Program-made: the position numbers and the translations under genes | Assembly (NCBI GenBank): GCA_036936605.1 | Contig: JAUPFV010000001.1 | Coordinates: 345,227,081 to 345,291,080, forward strand | Direction of reading: 5' to 3' | Origin: Limnanthes douglasii subsp. nivea | Taxonomy: Eukaryota > Streptophyta > Magnoliopsida > Brassicales > Limnanthaceae | Length of the DNA: 64,000 nucleotides | Shown here: positions 1 to 9,250 of the stretch, piece after piece | Position numbering within the stretch: the stretch's first letter is position 1 | Layout of the letters: the number at the start of each line of letters is the position of its first letter | Notes under the pieces: generated by a model | What the model was told of the DNA's origin: nothing | The model's database searches: none | The model's input: only the letters and a program-made list of their open reading frames with translations

Positions 1-372
1 TGATTCGTTTTAAGCAAATTAATATCTTAAATGTATTTATGCAAATTATTCTACTAATCATTTTTTCTCAATGAATATTTTGTACGAAATATTCCAATAG
101 AAATAATATTTGTATATGTAAATAATTAAGAAAATTATTTATTCTTTACCATATTTTATATTGATTTATTTGAAAATGTCTTATTCTTTAGCATATTTTG
201 TATTGATAAATTTTTAATATTTTATATATTATAATTTTATTTATTGGTTTATAATTTATGGACAAGAAATTGTGGTTATTAACTATTTGCTACTTTTTTT
301 TCTAGCGCGGTGTTATTCATCATTTCAAGACTTTGATTTTCCTTTTAATTTATGGACCGCAAATTGTGTTGT
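1..372. other. AT-rich spacer, no gene seen
   Basis: Very AT-rich sequence with stop codons in all frames. I see no conserved coding motif, RNA gene or clear repeat here apart from the start of the LTR element at its right edge. Confidence 0.6.
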
Positions 373-613
373 TGATGGCGTGACGGAAATAGAAGAAGAA
401 GCCATGATAGATGAAACCCTAACTTAAGGCATATGAGGCTTTATATAATAGCTTCTCAAAATCCTAAATTAGAATACAAGGATATAAAATAAAAGTATTA
501 CAATAAAATAAAATAAAATCTTAATATAATTAGATATGATTTAAACAATATAAGATATTTGAATAAAATGAGAAAAAAAAAAAAAGGTTTGTGTTTGGAC
601 TTTCTGGACTACA
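373..613 (-). repeat. LTR (3' copy) of the small element
   Basis: About 241 bp starting TGATGGCGTGACGG and ending GGACTACA on the plus strand, so it has TG...CA ends. It matches the copy from 1144 and another at 62629, which starts with the same 14 bases. Confidence 0.55.
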
Positions 614-1143
614 TCATCATCCTCTCCTCGTTGACAAGAATTTGCCCTCGAATTCACAGCACCATCACCATCAACAACCAAAATTAATTTATTTTATTTT
701 TTCAATTGTTACATTGGGAATTATAATTTTTGACCTTATCGGAATAAGATAAATTATTCTTGAGTGTTCCTTATTTGAAGTCACATTGAAGCCATCCAGT
801 TGATGACAAAAATTGGTTTCGAAAACTTTTTCATAGTCTGAAGACAACCCCCTATGCCGAGTTGATGAAAAAATTAGTTTCAAAAACCTATTCATAGTCT
901 GAGACAACATTTCGATAAGCAAATTTTACCTTGATCCGACGATTGGTAGCCAATTTAAACTCCTCTAGTAACCGGTCAATACGATCATTATCAAAACGCC
1001 TCGTGTGTCCCCCGCATACCAAACGATCTTCGAGATCTTCATGACCATAGATGTAGTTCTCTTTTTTAGACCTTGAATCAGTTAAAATCAAAATTCAGTA
1101 ACATGTTTGCCCCGTAGCAGGAACTGAGGCTCTAATACCAAAC

Positions 1144-1430
1144 TGAAGACGCGGCGGAAATAGAATAAGAAGCAACGATAGATGAAACCCTAATTATAGG
1201 GTAACATGATGAAACCCTAATCTAAGGGTAACAAAAACCGAAATTTCAGAGATAAAAATATATTATTCCAAAAACTTAAAATAACTTAAGTTTTTCTCAA
1301 AACCTTAAATTAGAATACAAGGAAATAAAATAAATGTATTAAAATATCCAAAACAAATTATGTAATTTCATATAACAATATGATGCGCTTTAAAATAGAG
1401 GACACATGCAATGAATTCGTGAATTTATAT
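1144..1430 (-). repeat. LTR (5' copy), right end diverged
   Basis: Starts TGAAGACGCGGCGG directly next to the primer-site complement. It aligns with the 373 copy for roughly 230 bp, then identity fades. The given end is approximate. Confidence 0.45.
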
Positions 1431-1513
1431 ACAATTAACTTATTGATAAGCTAAATATATATATATATATAATAAATAGACGAAAACTAATTACAATTTG
1501 AACTGTTACTGCA

Positions 1514-1522
1514 TTGAAGAAA
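1514..1522. repeat. Left target-site duplication of the MULE
   Basis: TTGAAGAAA, matching TTGAAAAAA at 15935-15943 in 8 of 9 positions. Confidence 0.7.
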
Positions 1523-2104
1523 GAGAAATGTCACGCTAAATACCTTCTCACCAAACTTATTATCATCTAGTACCCCAACTATTTTCTATGCCTACTAAAT
1601 ACCCATCTCACCAAAGTAATTCCTTTCTAATACCCAGCTAATATTTCCCTTCTTGAAATACCCTCAAATGTGTCAGATTATTTTTGAACCACAATTCAAA
1701 TTTTGAATTTTCAATAGTATAACCTACTCTGCTATTTTGAAAAGTTGAAATGAACCTATTTTAGAAGAAACCATTTTCAATCAATCTCGTTTTTTAAACT
1801 GATTTCCGAAATCAGAGAAGAGGTAAGTTTGTATCAACTTTTGTTATGCTTTTCACGAAAAGAAGCTGTGTTTTTTTTCCAACTTTTTTTAGTTCCTGGG
1901 TTTTCTTAGTTCCTTATTTTTTTTCCAAAGATTTCAAGTTTAATCTGTTTATATTAAAATCTTGTTTATGTTTAGACCTTGTGGAAACCAGTTTTTTTAA
2001 ATTATTTTTGAAGTCGAGATTTGGTACAGGTTCTCTAATGGCGTTTATATCTTACCTGTTTTGGTGAAGACGATAGCTGTAATTTATTGTTGCATGTAGC
2101 TTTA

Positions 2105-2500
2105 TATGCTATCTCGCGCGTTGTAGCTTTTAAAGTAGTGTTCGCGATTTATGGACTACAACACCGTACAACTCGCGTTATGTTGTGTTTTTTTCTGAAT
2201 TGAATTTAATAATAAAGCGATTTAGGTTTGCCCCTAGAGGAGCTAACGCGAGTCATATAATAGGTTGACGCTTCGCGCTGCGAATCTTCATTTTTTCCAC
2301 GCGAGTCATATAGAAGGCAAGTACAATCTCTATCGCGTAAGTTAATAACGTATTATATTATTCCTTGTTATCTAACGCGATTCCCATCTTGGTGTCTAGC
2401 GCGAGACAGTTGACACGAAAACGTGAGTTACTCTATCAGTAAACATCCCAAGTCACGCTTGGCCTGACGCGATTTAGGGCAACACCCTTACCTAGCCTAA
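2105..2500 (+). repeat. Motif array A1 (CGCGAG) in transposase 5' region
   Basis: CGCGAG at 2247, 2300 and 2400 (two followed by TCATATA), with CGCGAT variants near 2376 and 2467 and reversed copies (CTCGCG) at 2113 and 2172. This leader region is upstream of the transposase start and shows no reading frame of its own. Confidence 0.65.
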
Positions 2501-2527
2501 TTACGTTTATCATTTGTAGCCTCCTAG

Positions 2528-5063
2528 ATGTCTAAGCAAAGAGTTTGTATTTTTAAATATTTGAAGCAGACCTCAATCGTTCCTTTTAGCGCGTTTGAAA
2601 AATTCGAATCTGTCGAGAAATATATTGAAAGTGGATGGGATGATCTAGAGGGTTGCTACACTATTTCCTACTCCTGTGGCGGTGAAAATTATTGCTTGTT
2701 TACTAACGAGACTGATTTCATTGGTTTAACTGTTTATCTTGATGTGGAGCGTCTGAAAAGCGTTATCTTCTTCATAGAACAACAAGTAGTTGAAACAGAT
2801 GCGCATGACATTGGTAAACAGCCTACCGTAAGCTTTGTAGAACCCTGTGATGATCATTTACTAAGCGGGGAGAGTAGTTTTGGTTTAATCGGTTCCCAAC
2901 ATAAAAAAAAGACATATTGCCACTACGGGTTGGGTTGATGCTATCACAGGAGTTGGTCAGACATTCGCTGATGGTGCCTCCGGTTTAAGGTTATCTTTAT
3001 GCTGATATGCTTTAGAGCTAGGTTTTGCTTTCAAGTATATGCATAATACATCCACTAAGATCACTGCTTACTGTGTCAACAAAAAGTCAGGTTGCAAATA
3101 GCGACTGTATGCATCAATAGATTCTAGCACTGGTTTCATGATGATCAAGCGCTTTGCCAACACCCATTCATGTAGCACGGTATTTTCCAAGAAAAAAGTA
3201 GGCATTTGACGTCTGATTTAATTGCGGATGAAATACATGAGTCAATTAGGACAAGTCATTCTTTAACAGTAAAAACTATTCAATCTTCTGTCAAACAAGA
3301 CCATGGTTTAGATATTTCTACCGTTTATCGTGGAATGCGTTAGAGAAGGCGAGGAGGGAAGTTTTTGGAGACAGTAATACTTCGTTTGGGTTGCTGAATG
3401 CATATTTTAGAAGATTAAAAAGTAGAGGTATTACTACCGATTGTCATTTGGAGGTTGGTTTTGGAAATGTCTTCAGGAGGTGTTTTGTGTCTTTCGGATC
3501 ATGTATTCAAGGCTTTCACTCATGTCGACCATTGCTGTACGTGGACGGTACCCATTTAAATGGCAAGCATGGTGGTGTCTTGCTGTCTGCAGTGGCCAAG
3601 GACGGCAATAACGGTGTGTTTTGTACTTTCTTCTATATGTACATCTATAATATTCATATATAATATGTAGCGCGTTACGCTATATTTTAAAAAGAAATCA
3701 CACGAGATAGTGTATAGATAGCACGCTAGTTAGTCTATCATATGCAGCGCGAGATAGTGTTTAAATACGACGCTAGATACGTCATTAAGTCTTCGTAACG
3801 TCCCGCGCGATGTGTTGTTGTTTTACGCTAGATAGTATTTAACTGTAGCGCAAGATAGTCATTAGATATGAAGCTAGATACGATTGCTATTATATACAAC
3901 CTCACGCAAAATAGTACATGAAACACTACGCGACATAGTAGCTGCATCAAAGCAAACGCTCCTTAATCAATACATATATCCATATATTATAGACTCACCA
4001 AACCTATTTTCATATTGCATGCATTTTTCCAATTTCTTTTGGTATTTTTGGTGGTGAAGATTCCGATAACTGGATGTGGTTCATGGAATGTCTTAAACCT
4101 CATTTGTTAAACCGTCAAATCACTTTTATTTCCGAAAGACATTATGGTATTATTAATGTTGTTTCCGTTGTTTACCCAAGCTGCTTTCATGCTTACTGTA
4201 TATATCATTTGGTTAATAATTTGAAGTCAGCTCTTGAAAACACCAACCGCGAGTATAAGAAGAATATGTTGAAGCGATTTAAAATTTGTGCTTACGCTCC
4301 AACAGTTGAACTTTTTAATGAGAGACTTTCCAAGTTTTTAAGTAGAGCTGGTAAAAATGTGAAGGCTTTCATCGAGAATTTACCTCCCGATAAGTACGCC
4401 CACCCATTCGTGATTGGCAAACGTTACGGGGCGATGGCATCATCTGCTTCTGAATCCTTTAACAATCAGATTAAAAAGTTTTGCAATTTACCGATTGTTG
4501 AAATGATAGACAAGATTAGAGTTATGTTTATGACTCAGATTTCCAGACGTTATCCAGAAGGGCTAACCTGGAACAGTTTTTTATGCCCAGAATATGAGAA
4601 GCAGTTAAAGGAGAATGTTCAAACGGGTCGAACCTGGGTGGTATCTAAGTCTTCTACAGGTTCATTCGAAGTTTATTCTAACCCAGTTATGGTTGTCAAT
4701 ATACTTGATTTTAAGAGTTCATGTGGTTCATGGCAGTAAAAGTGTTTTCCATGTGCTCACTCATTGGCTGCAATAACATCCGTGAACGAAGATCCTATGG
4801 CGTTGGTAGAACCATTCTACAGGGTAAGTAATTATAGATCCACCTATTCGTTTAGCATACCTGCAATAACTGACTATGGTGAAAGTTCGTCATCTAACGA
4901 ATCCGAAGGACCTGTTGTTCAACCTCCCAACGTAAAAAGGCGAGTTGGAAGGCCAAGGAAGAAGATGATTCCATCTAGAGGAGAAGTATCATCTACCCAC
5001 TTGCGCTGTGGTCGTTGCTTTAAATTTGGACACAACCGAAGGACCTGTGATATGACAGTATGA
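2528..5063 (+). pseudogene. MuDR-type MULE transposase, interrupted
   Basis: The reading starts at 2528 with a 136-residue N-terminal segment. Frame breaks and in-frame stops follow between 2936 and 3390, where the DNA-binding domain of Mutator transposases can still be read (VGQTFADGASG, then YALELGF and KITAYCVNKKSGCK). The MULE catalytic domain follows: LYVDGTHLNGKHGG near 3540, an intron of about 3613-4050 filled with CGCTAG motifs, then the segment from about 4060 with EDSDNWMWFMECL, FISERHYGI, YCIYHL and SESFNNQIKKF. The second catalytic Asp of the usual S-D-R is Glu here. A TAA at 4737 falls inside the SWIM zinc finger (SCGSWQ stop KCFPCAH). The C-terminus has an AT-hook-like RRVGRPRKK and a zinc knuckle CGRCFKFGHNRRTC. 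The family is certain; the product is almost surely non-functional. Confidence 0.85.
3661..3960 (+). repeat. Motif array A2 in the transposase intron
   Basis: Oriented copies CGCTAG at 3724, 3771 and 3826, CGCGAG at 3748, and variants CACGAGATAG, CGCGATG, CGCAAGATAG, CGCGACATAG. No reversed copy is seen. The copies stop where the coding sequence resumes near 4050. Confidence 0.7.
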
Positions 5064-5153
5064 GCTGCCCATCAAAAGCTTATTTTGTTTACATATGTTG
5101 TATTTAGTATGTATTAATTTGATACCACTTGTTCTGTATCTTTGTCATTGTAT

Positions 5154-5215
5154 CCGCCCAAAAATTTTCAGTTGATACCCTTTAATGGTATATACGTTTT
5201 CTTTTGATGTTGTAG
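5154..5215 (+). repeat. Copy 1 of a ~50-bp dispersed internal repeat
   Basis: CGCCCAAAAATTTTCAGTTG followed by ATACCCTTTAATGGTATA and TTTTCTTTTGATG. Related copies lie at 7232, 7414 and 7720. Confidence 0.55.
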
Positions 5216-5224
5216 ATTACTTGA

Positions 5225-5660
5225 AGTTTTGTTGAATCACGCGGGACGTAAGTTTAGCGTGTCGCGAGACGCGTATAAGTTTCCCCCATCGCGTGATATG
5301 TTCCTGTATTTCCACACGAGATGCGGTGGTACTAGATTACAGCGCGGGAGTTGTTATTGGATGTTAACGCTAATCACGTTTCCCTCTCTTTGGTAGCGCG
5401 AGATATTGCTGCTATATAACGCTAGACGTGATAACTAGTTGCAAAGCATCCTCTAACGCGAGACGTGCCTTTCCTATGACGCTAGGCACGATTCAGTTGT
5501 TTCAGCCATCATCCATGTTCGTCTTATATCTAACACGATTCACTGCGGACAGACACTGCGTGCCAAGTCACTTTAATAAACTTTAATATGTTTATGTGTT
5601 ACTTAGTTTTCCACTCCCCCCGTGCGAATCATGTAGGATTTCAAACGCGTGACAATTATA
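5225..5660 (+). repeat. Motif array A3 downstream of the transposase
   Basis: Copies of CGCGAGA or CGCTAG followed by ACGTG or ATA (for example GTCGCGAGACGCG, TAGCGCGAGATA, AACGCTAGACGTG, AACGCGAGACGTG, GACGCTAGGCACG), all on the plus strand, between the transposase 3' end and the acidic ORF that ends at 5924. Confidence 0.7.
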
Positions 5661-5923
5661 TTTACTATCCATCTATACTGTATTATGTTTTTCAATTGTA
5701 GGGTGTCAAAAACGTCATCAAACTATCGAAACAGAGATTGAGATCGATTGATAATTTAAACATTGCAAAATTAAAGAAGAAAGACAATTGAAATACATTT
5801 GGATCACAGAGGGCCTACCAGCGCTCAGATACTAAACCCAAATCAAAATACAGCAAAATGCAAAAGGGTTTACAATTTAAAGCACCAAAAAACAACGGCA
5901 GTTTCAAACAACACAACCATATT

Positions 5924-6405
5924 CTAATAATCTGAAGAGTTACCCTCCTCATATGTGTCCTCCTCATCGTCCAAGTCCTCCTCATCTTCCAAGTCCTCCT
6001 CATCATCCAAGTCCTCGTCTGTCTCTTCATCCTCCTCCTCTTCATCCTCCTCCTCTTCATCCTCGTCGTCGGTTTCCTCCCCCCAGTAATAATCATCAGA
6101 TGAGTCCTTCGAAGACTTCTTAGGAGTTATCTTCCTCCTGATCGTCTCCGTCTTCTTGTTCTTCATTATCCTTCGTTGTTTTGGATCCACTCCATGTCGG
6201 AATCTTCTTCCGTCCATGACAGGGAGTACTTAGAGTCGTACTGAGTCGTCGGTGAAAGGGATGGAGTAAAAGGATTCGACTCGGCATCGGAAAAGTACTC
6301 TGTCATAGTCTCTCGCTTGTAGTTGATGTCCGAGCGCCGAGAACTAACGTCGGAAAACGAACCTTCTGACCTGTGATTGCCGTAGGAGTCTGAACCGCTC
6401 ATCAT
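5924..6405 (-). CDS. Small acidic protein of the MULE, possibly frameshifted
   Basis: I do not recognise this gene. The likely start is the tandem ATG at 6405-6400, because the preceding minus-strand sequence reads CTTCTATAG like a splice acceptor. The first frame (Ser/Asp-rich, SGSDSYGNHRSEGSFSD) stops at 6166. An overlapping frame from about 6217 encodes a basic stretch (KNKKTETIRRKITPKK) and then a long Asp/Glu tail made of repeated DDEEDLEDEE-like units ending at 5924. The two halves look like one protein split by a frameshift or a missed splice near 6170-6217. The acidic tail could be simple-sequence growth. It lies tail to tail with the transposase and between two motif arrays. Its function is unknown; a nuclear or DNA-associated accessory protein is only a guess. 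Confidence 0.45.
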
Positions 6406-7231
6406 CGACTTTTGCTTTGCTATAGAAGAGAAACAGTTTTTAGAATTTGAATAGTCTAATGGATAACCATGCAAGCAAACGCGAGACGCCTATTTAAATA
6501 ATTTCAAAAACAACGCGTACCCTAGTGAGCATTTAATGTACATGCAATGAGTTCTTTATCTACCCTAGTCACATCCTTCATTAATAAACCCAATGCAATT
6601 AGTGAAAAGACATCACATTGTCTTTTCACTAGCCATTAAGTATGACGCGATTTAAATTTGAATCACGACAACCAAAGCGTACTCTCTCCTCTTATTGATT
6701 AATTTGGATTATTAAATTTTTAAATTTAAATATTTTTAAATTTACGATTAACCAAATAGTATATAGTGACGTGCATTATAAACACTTGAATATTTGGACT
6801 TTCCAAGATTAATAATTTTAGTTCTTTGAAATTTTAAGTTATATTAGATATTCATAAAACTGTCCATCACCATACAATAGCAGACGACATGGTTAGTTAA
6901 TTCGACATGTACATCGCCAGCCAGACATTAACCCATGCGAGATGGTTAAATAGGGCGCGAGATGTTAAGTATAGAATACACTAGATAGAGGATAATTCAC
7001 ATGACATACTACACGAGATTATAATATTATACGACGCTAGACGTTCATGTCCTACGACGCTAGATGTGACGCTAGATAACGTAGCGCGACATGCTTGAAT
7101 AATACCACACGTATCGCGCGCTAATATGTAGATATAACGCTACACATGCTAACTTGTTGCAAAGCATACTCCAATAACGTCTATTACGCTACACTAAGCT
7201 ATTTTACAAGGCTAGATGTAATTATGGTATT

Positions 7232-7285
7232 CGCCAAAACTATTTCAGTTAATACCCTTTCAATGCATACAAGCTTTCATCTTAG
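7232..7285 (+). repeat. Copy 2 of the ~50-bp internal repeat
   Basis: CGCCAAAACTATTTCAGTTA then ATACCCTTT and CATACAAGCTTTCATCTT; very close to the copy at 7414. Confidence 0.6.
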
Positions 7286-7344
7286 ATGGTACAGTAGTTG
7301 GAGTTTGTATATATACCGCGAGTTATATATAAGATATGACGCTA

Positions 7345-7470
7345 GACATTGTTAAACAGTCAAACACCACGATAGACGTGGTTATTTTCGGACGCGAGAT
7401 ACGAACGTTTTATTGGCCAAAACTCTATCGGTTAATACCCTTTACTGTCATACAAGCTTTCATCTTCTAA
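7345..7470 (+). repeat. Unit of an internal duplication (with 7650-7770)
   Basis: TGTTAAACAGTCAAACACC, then a motif copy, GACGCGAGATACGAACG, then TATTGGCCAAAACTCTATC and ATACCCTTTACTGTC. The order is repeated at 7650-7770 with scattered substitutions. Confidence 0.6.
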
Positions 7471-7649
7471 GGGATACTTTTTCAAGTAGGTCTAATTTTA
7501 ACCAGACACTAGTTGTGCATGGCTTCTCACACTAGATGAGTGTGTCTTATAACGCTAGATGTGAATGTCTTATGACGCTAGATGTGAAGCTAGAGTAAAT
7601 AACATACAACGCGAGCTATTTGTTTCGTTTGACGCTAGGGGGTGATTTT

Positions 7650-7770
7650 AACAATGTTAAACAAACGGACACCTCGCTAGACATGGATGTTAGCAGACGC
7701 GATATGCAAACCTTCTATTGGCCAAAACTATATCAATTCATACCCTTTAATGTCTTTCTAACGCTAGTAG
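7650..7770 (+). repeat. Second unit of the internal duplication
   Basis: TGTTAAACAAACGGACACC, TCGCTAGACATGG, GACGCGATATGCAAACC, CTATTGGCCAAAACTATATC, ATACCCTTTAATGTC, parallel to 7345-7470. A further pair (7551-7620 and 7773-7860) shares GTCTTATGACGCTAGATG and AACATACAACGC. Confidence 0.6.
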
Positions 7771-8229
7771 AGTATGTTATATAACGCTAGATGTACATGT
7801 CTTATGACGCTAGATGTGAAGCTAGGGTACATAACATACAACGCAAGATATTAGTTCAGATCAAATGACAGTTGATGTCCATGTCTTATGACGCGAGATA
7901 CGCATACAATTTTACGCGAGACTGATTAACTTACATCATGTTAGAATAGCCCCTTCTATTAAGCTACCTTTGGACGTATTAAGATGGTGGTTGTAACTGT
8001 AATATGACACTAGATTAGCCATTACCATGACGCTAGATTGATGCTTAACATCAATGTAATCACGAATCGTAACCACCTGTTGAAAATTACACTAACCAAA
8101 AAATTCATACATTCAAAACATTACCAAATATAGTCCTTCACATCTAATTTAAAGACTACTTTGTTCTTGGAATAAAGTTACAATTTAGACCAAAACCAAA
8201 AAAAAGCCTTAATGAAAAAACGATTGTTT

Positions 8230-8598
8230 TCATCTAACCGGTGAACAATTAACCATTGCATCTTCTCTCTGTGCGATGGATTCCTTTAGGTACATAATCA
8301 TATCTCTTGATATCCAATAATTATCGTCCCACTTCCATAAGTTTACTGCCTCTAAGCGCAAATCTAAACAAAGATCAGAAACACGTAGCAAGGGTTCTGA
8401 TTTCAGTTCGTTGTACCTCGCAGCGACGCTTTCTCGTGTGTGAACGTGGGGGCCGAAAAATCCAAGCCTCCCATAGTCAAAGTACATCATGCATAACACT
8501 TGATCGAAAAAAACGTCGGCCTCTTCATCCGATCTTGTTCTCTTCACGTAATTCACGGCTTGAAGCAAGTGTTGGTCTTTATCGACGCACCAACTCAT
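8230..8598 (-). CDS. Unrecognised 122-residue ORF of the MULE
   Basis: A complete frame from ATG at 8598 to a stop at 8230 with no internal stop, in DNA where the neighbouring non-coding stretches are full of stops and motifs. The protein begins MSWCVDKDQHLLQAVNYVK, is mixed hydrophilic, and contains a segment LFFGPHV-like (FFGPHVHTRESVAARYNEL), then LRVSDLCLDLRLEAVNLWKW. I see no signal peptide, membrane helix or known motif. The CGCGAG motif is absent from it although arrays lie on both sides, which supports coding selection. It could be a separate accessory gene or the last exon of the minus-strand gene cluster upstream of it. No function can be assigned. Confidence 0.5.
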   Translation of the reverse strand: MSWCVDKDQHLLQAVNYVKRTRSDEEADVFFDQVLCMMYFDYGRLGFFGPHVHTRESVAARYNELKSEPLLRVSDLCLDLRLEAVNLWKWDDNYWISRDMIMYLKESIAQREDAMVNCSPVR

Positions 8599-8874
8599 AC
8601 TTATTTCCTATTTGGAGTGTTTTAATTATTTAAGTGTATACTATATGTAGTTTTGTGGAGGTATATATAAGGGAAAAATAATAGGTTGGTAAGTAGGCGG
8701 GTAATATTTTCTAGGTTAGTACTTGGCGGGAAAATAAAAATGACGAAATCAATTTTGGCGGGAGTTTAATGTACAGTCCATCACGCGTATTAACTATTGG
8801 GATTTCATTCCTAAATTGCGGCAGCTCACATTCATCGTTGCTTTGATAAGGAGTAACCCGCGTGTTATTCATAG

Positions 8875-9250
8875 TCAGACAAACACTCATATTATGGGTC
8901 GCGCGTGGATGTAGTTGCATAAAAACTATTGCGCGAGTCATGCACAAGACAAAGTGATATTTTCTTTACTAACCTTGCACGAGTTACACCCAACACAGAG
9001 TTATAGGTTGCTCAGTAATGCCTCTGTCAACATCCTTAAAGTCTTAGTTACATTAAAAGTATATCGCACGTTAGATACAACATACAATGCGTCTGAAATT
9101 AAAACGACGCGTGTTATACATAACCTTTCACGCGAGTTACAAATACATTACATGCTACTTATGTGAAACCTCAAACACGAGTCACGTTTCTTTTACCGTC
9201 CTACAAAACATAATGGTTTGGCGCGAGTCACGTCGAAAATACAGTGCTAC
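8875..9250 (+). repeat. Motif array A5, CGCGAGT(T/C)A form
   Basis: TGCGCGAGTCATG near 8931, CACGCGAGTTAC near 9130 and GGCGCGAGTCACG near 9221, plus decayed CACGAGTTAC and CACGAGTCACG, all plus-oriented, downstream of the Ulp1 gene end at 9247. A further GACGCGAGTTCC lies in an intron near 9586. Confidence 0.65.

Larger units (their letters stand above)
373..1430 (-). mobile_element. Decayed, internally deleted LTR retrotransposon
   Basis: Read on the minus strand, this has the parts of a small LTR element. A complement of a tRNA-iMet-type primer site (GGCTCTAATACCA, about 1129-1141) adjoins an LTR that begins TG at 1144. A purine-rich tract with GGAGAGGATGATGA adjoins a second LTR ending near 613. 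The two LTRs share the sequence around ATAGATGAAACCCTAA and AATTAGAATACAAGG. The roughly 530-bp interior codes for almost nothing: a gag-like stretch at 888-1091 and a tail at 689-922 typical of the end of a polyprotein, so most of gag-pol is missing. The right border is not precise because the 1144 copy has diverged after about 1380. Confidence 0.6.
6930..8050 (+). repeat. Motif array A4, densest block
   Basis: About six CGCGAG and a dozen CGCTAG copies in 1.1 kb, by eye, all on the plus strand and often within GACGCTAGATGTGA or ACGCGAGATACG. Further variants (CACGAG, CGATAG, CGCAAG, GCTAGA) lie between them. No coding sequence is apparent; short reading frames here such as 7146-7355 have no recognisable content. 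Confidence 0.75.

Noticed and set aside
5815..6096. Minus-strand frame rich in Arg/Met/Thr
   Set aside because: Out-of-frame reading of the GAG/GAC-rich acidic tail; composition is an artefact of that repeat.
7146..7355. 69-residue plus-strand frame between motif copies
   Set aside because: Lies across motif repeats, has no family resemblance and no splice support.
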